Positions 5,711 to 11,216 of a DNA stretch of 12,558 bases are shown in pieces. Under the pieces are notes generated by a model. The model made no database searches. It saw only the letters and a program-made list of their open reading frames with translations, and was not told where the DNA came from. The DNA comes from Campylobacter sp. UBA1713. GTDB lineage: Bacteria > Campylobacterota > Campylobacteria > Campylobacterales > Campylobacteraceae. Every line of letters begins with the position of its first letter. The first letter of the stretch is position 1. The position numbers were made by a program, and so were the translations under genes. The stretch lies in the NCBI GenBank assembly GCA_002317305.1, contig DCIZ01000091.1, forward strand, positions 1 to 12,558, written 5' to 3'.

Positions 5711-7864
5711 ATGACAAACTCAACCAAAAAAAAGATAAAACTAGCACTCGTAGGACAGCCAAATGTAGGCAAAAGCCTCCTCATAAACGCCCTTTGCGAT
5801 GCAAACATGCGTGTGGGAAATTTCGCTGGCGTAACGGTAGAAAAAGCCGAAGCCGTAGCGTTTTTTAAAGATTACCAAATAGAGATCATAGACCTGCCCG
5901 GCACCTACTCTTTGCACGGCTACAGCGAAGAGGAAAAGGTAACACGCTCGTTTCTACAAAACGGCACTTATGACCTCGTGCTAAACATAGTCGATGCGAC
6001 AAACCTCAGCCGAAACCTACTTTTAACCACGCAGCTACTAGAGAGTGAACAGAAATTCCTCATGGCACTAAACATGGCTGACGAAGCACAAAAAGAGGGC
6101 ATAAACATAGACACGCAAAGGCTCACAGAGCTTTTTAACGTCCCGTGCGTGCTCGTTTCGGCAAATACCAAATTTAACTTAACAAAACTTTTAGAGCTCA
6201 TAGTCCAAACGCACGAAGCACCAAAAAAGCCAAACAAACGCATCTTTGACGAGAGCATAGAGAGTGAAGTGGAAAAGCTTTGCGACTTCATACAGGCAAA
6301 AAATGACCCAAACCTAAACGCCTTTGCCAGCCCTCGTGCCCTCGCCATCTCGCTCCTTCGTCAAGAGGACAGCACGGCGGCAGCTTTGCACGACAAAGCC
6401 GTTTACAGCGAGCTTTGCGAAATGGTAAATTTGAGTTTAAAGCAAATTTACATCTCACACAACACGTTTAACATAAAAGCCATCTTTATGAGCGATTCTG
6501 TCGCCTTTGTGGAGGGCGCCATAAGAGAATCTGTGCGTTATGAGACACCAAAAGAGCGCAACAAAACGCCGCTCATCGACCGCATCCTCATAAACAAATG
6601 GGCGGGAATTCCCATCTTTTTACTCTTTATGTGGCTACTTTTTCAGCTCACTTTTACACTCGGCGACATTCCGATGGGCTGGATAGAAAAGGGCTACACG
6701 GCGCTTGGCGAGTGGGTAAAAGAGGTCGTGCCAAATGAGACACTTTCTAGCATCATAGCAGATGGCGCCATAAACGGCGTGGGCGCGGTTTTGCTCTTTT
6801 TGCCAAACATCATCATTTTGTTTTTGGGCATCGCTTTGCTAGAAACGACAGGCTACATGGCGCGCGTGGCGTTTTTGCTAGACGGCTTTTTTCACAAATT
6901 TGGTTTGCACGGCAAAAGCTTCATTCCGCTTGTAACGGGCTTTGGGTGCTCGGTGCCAGCTTTCATGGCGACACGCATGCTAAAAAACAGAAAAGACCGC
7001 CTGCTTACGCTTTTCATCATAAATTTCATGAGCTGTGGCGCTAGGCTGCCCGTTTACGTGCTTTTTGTCGGTGCGCTTTTTTCAAAAGAGAGTGCGGGCA
7101 ACTGGCTATTTTGCATATATATCTTTGGTGCTTTGGTGGGTTTGGTTTTGGCAAAAATTTTGCGTCTTACGGCGTTTCGTGGCGCAGATGAACCTTTTGT
7201 GATGGAGATGCCAAAATACCGCATGCCATCTTTTCGGCTCGTTTGGTTTATGGTGTGGAACAAGGCAAAAATGTATCTGAAAAAAGCGGGCACGTTTATC
7301 TTAGCCGCTTCGCTTTTAGTGTGGTTTGCGAGTAACTTTGGAGCGGACGAAAGTGTGGCAAAGAGTTTTGATGCAAAGATAGAATCGACAAAAAGCGAAA
7401 TGGCGGCAAATTCAAATTTAAGAGAAAAAGAGATGTTAAAAGAGATGCTTTCACAAGAGGAAAACGCGCGGGCAAATGCACTTTTGGAGGCGAGCTACTT
7501 AGGGCAAGCGGGCAAATTTTTAGAGCCTGTTTTTTCGCCGCTTGGGTTTGACTGGCGGCTTAGCGTGAGTTTGGTGAGCGGACTGGCGGCAAAAGAGGTG
7601 ATGATCTCGACGATGGGCGTGCTCTACTCGCTGGGCGGCGAAGAGGACGAGGAGAGTGAAGGGCTTTCTGGCATCATAAAAACAGAGATTCCTTTTAGCA
7701 CGGCTATAGCTTATGTTTTGTTTGTCATGTTTTACAATCCATGCCTAGCGGCGACTACGGTCTTTTCACGTGAGGCTGGCGGCTGGAAATATGCGGGATT
7801 TCTCTTTTTGCTTAGCTGTGGCGTGGCTTACTTGATGGCGTTTGTGGCGAAGTTGGTTTTGTAA
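5711..7864 (+). CDS. feoB: Ferrous iron transporter FeoB
   Basis: Inner-membrane Fe(II) importer with an N-terminal GTPase. All 717 residues fit the family. GTPase motifs: G1 GQPNVGKS (15-22), G2 threonine T42, G3 DLPG (61-64), G4 NMAD (121-124), G5 SA (150-151). A helical linker runs to about 280. The membrane domain then has two gate repeats, the first with TGFGCSVPAFMATR (409-422, C413) and NFMSCGARLPVY (438-449, C442), the second with GLAAKEVMI (624-632) and YNPCLAATT (675-683). A charged, probably cytoplasmic stretch at about 550-600 separates the last helix bundles. No C-terminal FeoC-like extension is present. The ATG has AAGG about seven bases upstream. Its own promoter and Fur-like site lie at 5664-5685. 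Confidence 0.96.
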   Translation: MTNSTKKKIKLALVGQPNVGKSLLINALCDANMRVGNFAGVTVEKAEAVAFFKDYQIEIIDLPGTYSLHGYSEEEKVTRSFLQNGTYDLVLNIVDATNLSRNLLLTTQLLESEQKFLMALNMADEAQKEGINIDTQRLTELFNVPCVLVSANTKFNLTKLLELIVQTHEAPKKPNKRIFDESIESEVEKLCDFIQAKNDPNLNAFASPRALAISLLRQEDSTAAALHDKAVYSELCEMVNLSLKQIYISHNTFNIKAIFMSDSVAFVEGAIRESVRYETPKERNKTPLIDRILINKWAGIPIFLLFMWLLFQLTFTLGDIPMGWIEKGYTALGEWVKEVVPNETLSSIIADGAINGVGAVLLFLPNIIILFLGIALLETTGYMARVAFLLDGFFHKFGLHGKSFIPLVTGFGCSVPAFMATRMLKNRKDRLLTLFIINFMSCGARLPVYVLFVGALFSKESAGNWLFCIYIFGALVGLVLAKILRLTAFRGADEPFVMEMPKYRMPSFRLVWFMVWNKAKMYLKKAGTFILAASLLVWFASNFGADESVAKSFDAKIESTKSEMAANSNLREKEMLKEMLSQEENARANALLEASYLGQAGKFLEPVFSPLGFDWRLSVSLVSGLAAKEVMISTMGVLYSLGGEEDEESEGLSGIIKTEIPFSTAIAYVLFVMFYNPCLAATTVFSREAGGWKYAGFLFLLSCGVAYLMAFVAKLVL

Positions 7865-7887
7865 ATTTGAGTTTATAACGTTAAAAA

Positions 7888-7980
7888 AACGCCATGATCA
7901 AGAGGTAGCGAAGCGAAGAATCCTTCGCCTGGCGAGGGCGAAAAAAGTCAAATTTACGAAAAAGCAAATTTTGACAAATT
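7888..7980 (+). repeat. GTCATTCTGA structured repeat, copy C
   Basis: Begins AACGCC like the others. The left outer arm is decayed (ATCAA at 7897-7901 instead of ATTCT), but GA (7902-7903), the core GGTA plus GCGAAGC (7904-7914), GA (7915-7916) and AGAAT (7917-7921) follow in order. GCGAAGC is known as an exceptionally stable DNA mini-hairpin. The distal module ends in ACGAAAAAGCAAATTTTGAC (7955-7974). It fills the start of the 446-base gap between feoB and haoC. Confidence 0.7.
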
Positions 7981-8004
7981 CTGTTTTCTGTTTTCTGCAC
8001 TCCG
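7981..8004 (-). repeat. CGGAGTGCGGAA repeat, copy 5 of 5
   Basis: The minus strand reads CGGAGTGCAGAAAACAG then AAAACAG. It stands between copy C of the structured repeat and the second three-hairpin element, exactly as 5053-5076 does in the other gap. Confidence 0.65.
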
Positions 8005-8015
8005 TTTTCAAAAAT

Positions 8016-8125
8016 GGGGTCGCAGGGGCGTAGCCCCCGTCCGCCCGTCCCGCCACCGTTTTTCTTTGAGATTTATCGACAAGAAAAACGGTGGCGGGAC
8101 TATAAAAAAGCGTTAGCTTTTTACC
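8016..8125 (-). repeat. Three-hairpin repeat element (about 110 bp), copy 2
   Basis: Reverse complement of the element at 5087-5195 with the same three stems: GGGGC/GCCCC around GTA (8026-8038), a perfect 20-bp stem 8047-8066 against 8081-8100 with a 14-base loop, and AAAAAGC/GCTTTTT around GTTA (within 8104-8122). Both arms of the long stem differ from copy 1 in matching ways, so pairing is kept. Orientation is reversed relative to the left-hand flanking repeats, which keep theirs. Confidence 0.8.
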
Positions 8126-8240
8126 AAAATTTGCTTTATCTAAATTTTTGCAAGTGTTCATTTTCCAAAAAATCCAAAGCCAGCCTACTCAGATAGGTTT
8201 ATTTCATATAACTTCTCTCTTATTTATTACATATTAATAA

Positions 8241-8282
8241 TTGATTTAAATCATTGAAAAGTCGTTAAGATTCTGTTAAAAT
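8241..8282 (+). promoter_or_regulatory. haoCA promoter with Crp/Fnr-type site
   Basis: TTGATTTAAATCAT (8241-8254) contains a perfect 12-base palindrome, TGATTTAAATCA, and has the TTGAT-N4-ATCA form recognised by Crp/Fnr-family activators. The -10 candidate TAAAAT is at 8277-8282. With a start about seven bases later (near 8289) the operator centre falls at -41.5, the classic class II activation position. This fits control by oxygen or nitrogen-oxide status; which regulator binds is unknown. Confidence 0.6.
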
Positions 8283-8298
8283 CCCACGAAAAATCGTT

Positions 8299-8304
8299 AA
8301 GGAG
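8299..8304 (+). promoter_or_regulatory. Ribosome site that fixes the TTG start of haoC
   Basis: AAGGAG at 8299-8304 sits six bases before the TTG at 8311. No ATG lies between it and the hydrophobic N-terminus that the protein needs, so TTG is the start. Confidence 0.75.
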
Positions 8305-8310
8305 CCAAAT

Positions 8311-8850
8311 TTGAGCAAGAAAAAAATTTTCGGAATCGCCGTTGTCGGTGTTATTTTGGGAAGTGCTCTAACTCTTGGCGTAGCTCAGTTTATGTATGTT
8401 ACCGGTGGTGATGGTTTTTGCAAATCATGCCACTCCATGACGCCTATGTATGAGTCATATCTACAAGACGTCCACGGCGGCAAAAACAAAGTCGGCGTAA
8501 AAGCCGAGTGTGCCGCTTGCCACTTGCCACACGACAACATACTTAAATACGCATACAAAAAATCTGTCAACGGAATCGTAGAAGGTGCGATCACTCTTTT
8601 TGGCGATCCAGAACACAAAGACTGGGAAGCACACAGAAAGAATCGGGCTGATTTTGTCTTTGACAGCGGTTGTTTGAGTTGTCACGAAGATCTACAAAGT
8701 GTCTCTGCAAAAAACCAAAAGGCGTTTTTGCCACACAAAGATTATTTCGCGAAAAACATAAACAAAAAGTGTGTTGAGTGCCACGAAAACGTTGGACACA
8801 AGAATTTAGGTTTTCACTTAAAGAAATTTAGTGATTCGTTGAAAAAGTAA
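8311..8850 (+). CDS. haoC: Tetraheme cytochrome c of the NapC/NrfH family (HaoC)
   Basis: Membrane-anchored menaquinol dehydrogenase predicted to feed electrons to the octaheme enzyme encoded next. Its 179 residues have a short cytoplasmic lysine-rich start, one membrane anchor (about 7-29) and a periplasmic domain with four CXXCH heme motifs: C37-KSCH, C67-AACH, C121-LSCH and C154-VECH. This count and length fit the NapC/NrfH family. The start codon is TTG, supported by AAGGAG at a six-base spacing. haoA follows after 18 bases with its own ribosome site, so the two form an operon. By sequence alone it could be called NrfH; HaoC is preferred because the partner is a Hao-type octaheme protein, not NrfA, and haoC upstream of haoA is the order reported in Epsilonproteobacteria. 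Crp/Fnr-type activation is likely. Confidence 0.85.
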   Translation: MSKKKIFGIAVVGVILGSALTLGVAQFMYVTGGDGFCKSCHSMTPMYESYLQDVHGGKNKVGVKAECAACHLPHDNILKYAYKKSVNGIVEGAITLFGDPEHKDWEAHRKNRADFVFDSGCLSCHEDLQSVSAKNQKAFLPHKDYFAKNINKKCVECHENVGHKNLGFHLKKFSDSLKK

Positions 8851-8868
8851 ATTTGTAAGGAGAAAAAG

Positions 8869-10221
8869 ATGTTTAAAAAGATCTTTTTGGCTGCTGCTTT
8901 TGTGGCGGCGGCTTTTGCTGCAAATGTCGGTGATATAAACTTCGGTAAAACGATGAAAATAGACCGAAATTTGAGCGAAACGGCAGTTAAGTGTGTGGAG
9001 TGCCACATGGAGAAAACTCCCGGAATCATCGCTGACTGGAAAAATTCACGCCACGCACACGTGGGCGTAAGCTGTGTAGACTGCCACCAAGTAAAGGCTG
9101 ACAGCCCTATGAAGACAGTAGGCAACCACCAGAAACTCGGCGTCGACATTAGCGTTTTGGTGAGCCCAAAGACTTGCGCAAAGTGCCACGCAAATGAGGT
9201 CGAGGAGTTCCAACAAAGCGGCCACGCAAGAGGCGCGGTGCAGATGTTTGCAAAGACGGCAAAAGGCGGTTCAGTTGAGCTAATGGAAATTTATGAGGGT
9301 GCGAATCACCCAGATCTTAAATTTGCTCCTGGCATCACTGGCTGCGTTCAGTGCCACGGTGCGGTCATTAGACTAGACAAAAACGGACGTCCGCTAAAAG
9401 AGGACTGGCCAAACTACGGCATAGGAAATGCATATCCTGACGGAAGTGTGGGCAACTGCAAATCTTGCCACAGCGGACACAAATTTAGCATAACAGAGGC
9501 GAGAAAACCTAGTGCTTGTGCATCTTGCCACTTAGGACCAGATCATCCAAACATTGAAATTTACAACAACTCAATGCACGGCAAGATATTTAACGCCGAA
9601 GGCGACAAGTGGAACTGGGACAGCGCGCCAGATGCATGGGATGTGCCAGACTACAGAGCACCGACTTGTGCTACTTGCCACATGAGCGGAATCGGCAAGC
9701 TAAAAACGACACACAACGTAAGCTTGAGGCTAAAATGGAACTTGTGGGCGCCTAAGTCAAATTTGAGAACAAAAGGCTACGAGACAGCGGCGAAAGTCTT
9801 TGCTGAAACGGGCAAAGTAAGCGTAGGCAACGCACTTGCTGGACATCCACAAGGCGTAGATGCGGCACGAGGCGAGATGAAGCAAGTTTGTAAATCTTGC
9901 CACGTAACGGCGACTGTGGAGAATTTCTTTGCAGCGGGCGATGCGCATGTGGAGCTTTATAACTTCTACATCACCGAAGCGCAAAAGATGCTAGCTGACC
10001 TAAAAGAGAAAAAACTCTTGTTAGATGACGAGTGGAGCGATGAATTCCAAAAAGTCTACTACTACATGTGGCACCACCAAGGACGAAGAATGCGAATGGG
10101 TGCTTTGATGGGCGCGCCTGACTATGCTCACTGGCATGGTGTCTTTGAAGTCCAACAAGACATTAGGGAGCTTAGAAAGATCTACAAAAAACGTGTAGAG
10201 AATGGCAAGATAGAGGAGTGA
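8869..10221 (+). CDS. haoA: Octaheme cytochrome c of the epsilonproteobacterial Hao group (nitrite/hydroxylamine reductase)
   Basis: Periplasmic enzyme with a signal peptide (about 1-18, cleavage near AFA/AN) and eight CXXCH motifs beginning at C42, C69, C103, C159, C197, C217, C267 and C341. There is no CXXCK, which NrfA carries at its catalytic heme, so this is not NrfA. Eight hemes in 450 residues, CATCHMSGIG followed by THNVSLRLKW (267-290), and the C-terminal GRRMRMGA...PDYAHWHG region (405-424) fit the hydroxylamine oxidoreductase family. Homologues characterised from C. fetus and C. curvus reduce nitrite to ammonium and also hydroxylamine, with negligible hydroxylamine oxidation; the same role is inferred here. 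HaoC is the likely electron donor. The ATG has AAGGAG eight bases upstream (8857-8862 region). Whether the heme-crosslinking tyrosine of true Hao is absent cannot be settled by eye. Confidence 0.88.
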   Translation: MFKKIFLAAAFVAAAFAANVGDINFGKTMKIDRNLSETAVKCVECHMEKTPGIIADWKNSRHAHVGVSCVDCHQVKADSPMKTVGNHQKLGVDISVLVSPKTCAKCHANEVEEFQQSGHARGAVQMFAKTAKGGSVELMEIYEGANHPDLKFAPGITGCVQCHGAVIRLDKNGRPLKEDWPNYGIGNAYPDGSVGNCKSCHSGHKFSITEARKPSACASCHLGPDHPNIEIYNNSMHGKIFNAEGDKWNWDSAPDAWDVPDYRAPTCATCHMSGIGKLKTTHNVSLRLKWNLWAPKSNLRTKGYETAAKVFAETGKVSVGNALAGHPQGVDAARGEMKQVCKSCHVTATVENFFAAGDAHVELYNFYITEAQKMLADLKEKKLLLDDEWSDEFQKVYYYMWHHQGRRMRMGALMGAPDYAHWHGVFEVQQDIRELRKIYKKRVENGKIEE

Positions 10222-10281
10222 TGTGGCGTGTGTTTGGTGTGTTGAAGGTGTGGTGTGTAAATATGCCGAAAATCTTCAAAC

Positions 10282-10377
10282 CAAACGCCGTCATTTTTAG
10301 AGTGGCTTTGCTACTCTAAGAATCTTTTGTTTGGCAGGGCGTAAATTTGTCAAATTCACGAAAAGGCGAATTTTTGT
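10282..10377 (+). repeat. GTCATTCTGA structured repeat, copy D
   Basis: Begins CCAAACGCCGTCATT. Outer arms ATTTT (10293-10297) and AGAAT (10319-10323) still pair through a T-G; the usual GA/GA is TA/TA, which pairs too; the inner stem GAGTGGC (10300-10306) with GCTACTC (10310-10316) closes a TTT loop. The distal module has AAATTCACGAAAAGGCGAA (10352-10370). It is the main content of the 403-base gap 10222-10624 after haoA. 10222-10281 and 10403-10550 show no gene. Confidence 0.8.
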
Positions 10378-10384
10378 TATATGG

Positions 10385-10402
10385 TTTTTTAGAGATGCCC
10401 TT
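10385..10402 (-). repeat. Short interspersed repeat (GGCATCTCTAAAA family), copy 2
   Basis: The plus strand reads TTTTTTAGAGATGCCCTT; its complement is identical over 17 bases to 12541-12557 and close to 73-86. It lies eight bases past the end of structured repeat copy D. Confidence 0.6.
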
Positions 10403-10556
10403 GCTTTGCATAAATTTTTGCTGTCAATTAGAAAATTTGATAGCCAACAGGTCTGTTTGTTTCGAATTTGCGTGCAAATTTATTTTCTGCAAAAGCCATA
10501 TTTTCGGCGTTTGAGCCACGTCAAAAAATATTTTTAAAGAAATTTGCAAAAAACCC

Positions 10557-10585
10557 TTGACAAATGAAAACTTTTTTGCTATAAT
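10557..10585 (+). promoter_or_regulatory. Consensus sigma-70 promoter of the tRNA cluster
   Basis: TTGACA (10557-10562), a 17-base spacer and TATAAT (10580-10585): a perfect match to the consensus in both hexamers. A GC-rich discriminator, CGGGCTC, follows (10587-10593), as in stringently controlled stable-RNA promoters. The start would be near 10592, about 33 bases before tRNA-Lys. A full -35 is unusual in this bacterial group. Confidence 0.85.
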
Positions 10586-10624
10586 TCGGGCTCATTTTTG
10601 GAAAAGGACGTGTTTCTTTTTTAA

Positions 10625-10700
10625 GTCCTGCTAGCTCAGTCGGTAGAGCATCTCCCTTTTAAGGAGGGGGTCGTTGGTTCGAATCCAACGTGGGACACCA
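10625..10700 (+). tRNA. tRNA-Lys (TTT)
   Basis: 76 bases with encoded CCA. Acceptor GTCCTGC/GTGGGAC, D arm GCTC/GAGC, anticodon arm TCTCC/GGAGG with loop CTTTTAA giving TTT at 10658-10660, T arm GTTGG/CCAAC with loop TTCGAAT. First gene of the cluster, right behind the consensus promoter. A run of eight T follows the CCA. Confidence 0.97.
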
Positions 10701-10724
10701 CTTTTTTTTGAATTTTTTTGTGAT

Positions 10725-10800
10725 GGTCGCTTAGCTCAGTTGGTAGAGCGCCACCCTTACAAGGTGGATGTCAAAAGTTCGAGTCTTTTAGCGACCACCA
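10725..10800 (+). tRNA. tRNA-Val (TAC), copy 1
   Basis: 76 bases with encoded CCA. Acceptor GGTCGCT/AGCGACC, anticodon arm CCACC/GGTGG, loop CTTACAA giving TAC at 10758-10760, T arm AAAAG/CTTTT. Identical to the gene at 10934-11009. Confidence 0.97.
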
Positions 10801-10808
10801 CTTTTTTA
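10725..10808. repeat. 84-bp exact direct repeat containing tRNA-Val
   Basis: 10725-10808 and 10934-11017 are identical, covering the whole tRNA-Val gene plus CTTTTTTA. The unit between them holds the atypical tRNA-Glu. Recombination between the copies would delete that tRNA-Glu and one tRNA-Val. Confidence 0.85.
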
Positions 10809-10828
10809 ATTCATGTGTTTAGGGTTTT

Positions 10829-10905
10829 GACCCTTTCGTCTAGTTGGCCCAGGACGTTGCATTCTCAGTGCAAAAACGTATGTTCAAATCATGCAAGGGT
10901 CGCCA
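10829..10905 (+). tRNA. Atypical tRNA-Glu (CTC)
   Basis: 77 bases with encoded CCA. Acceptor GACCCTT/AAGGGTC is fully paired with discriminator G, D arm GTCT/GGAC with a ten-base loop, anticodon arm TTGCA/TGCAA with loop TTCTCAG giving CTC at 10864-10866, a four-base variable loop (AAAC), T arm GTATG/CATGC (one G-T pair), loop TTCAAAT. It folds as a complete cloverleaf but shares little outside the tRNA core with the other Glu-CTC gene (11665-11739). The identity rests on the anticodon and on Glu-like features such as TCGTCTAG. It could be a diverged, poorly used or acquired gene. Confidence 0.8.
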
Positions 10906-10933
10906 GTTTTTGTTTATTTTTATTTGTTTTTTT

Positions 10934-11009
10934 GGTCGCTTAGCTCAGTTGGTAGAGCGCCACCCTTACAAGGTGGATGTCAAAAGTTCGAGTCTTTTAG
11001 CGACCACCA
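10934..11009 (+). tRNA. tRNA-Val (TAC), copy 2
   Basis: Identical over all 76 bases to 10725-10800, anticodon TAC at 10967-10969, encoded CCA, followed by a T-run. Confidence 0.97.
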
Positions 11010-11020
11010 CTTTTTTAGGT

Positions 11021-11097
11021 GCAGCGGTAGTTCAGCTGGTTAGAATGCCGCCCTGTCACGGCGGAGGTCGCGGGTTCGAGCCCCGTCCGCTGCGCCA
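11021..11097 (+). tRNA. tRNA-Asp (GTC)
   Basis: 77 bases with encoded CCA. Acceptor GCAGCGG/CCGCTGC, discriminator G, anticodon arm CCGCC/GGCGG with loop CTGTCAC giving GTC at 11055-11057, T arm CGGG/CCCG with loop TTCGAGC. It lies 11 bases after the second tRNA-Val. Confidence 0.96.
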
Positions 11098-11140
11098 TTT
11101 GTTTTTTACATTTTTACGTTTTTACGTTGTTTTTAAATTT

Positions 11141-11216
11141 GCCTTGTTAGCTCAGTTGGTAGAGCATGTCACTCTTAATGATGGGGTCGTAAGTTCGAGT
11201 CTTACACGGGGCACCA
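11141..11216 (+). tRNA. tRNA-Lys (CTT)
   Basis: 76 bases with encoded CCA. Acceptor GCCTTGT/ACGGGGC with two T-G pairs, D arm GCTC/GAGC, anticodon arm TGTCA/TGATG with two wobbles, loop CTCTTAA giving CTT at 11174-11176, T arm GTAAG/CTTAC. A C34 lysine isoacceptor in addition to the TTT gene at 10625. The weak stems are notable but it keeps all invariant positions. Confidence 0.92.

Noticed and set aside
7842..8196. Small open frames of 60-87 codons on both strands between feoB and haoC
   Set aside because: They run through the repeat elements and the three-hairpin element; none has a ribosome site or a recognisable protein pattern.
8869..10221. Annotation as NrfA, pentaheme cytochrome c nitrite reductase
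   Set aside because: There are eight CXXCH motifs and no CXXCK, and the C-terminal motifs are of Hao type.
936..10402. A CRISPR array made of the repeated intergenic sequences
   Set aside because: The copies are scattered over 9 kb in both orientations, with genes between them and no regular spacers.
10829..10905. Calling the atypical tRNA-Glu a pseudogene
   Set aside because: Every stem pairs, CCA is encoded and the invariant loop positions are present, so it is kept as a tRNA with reduced confidence.
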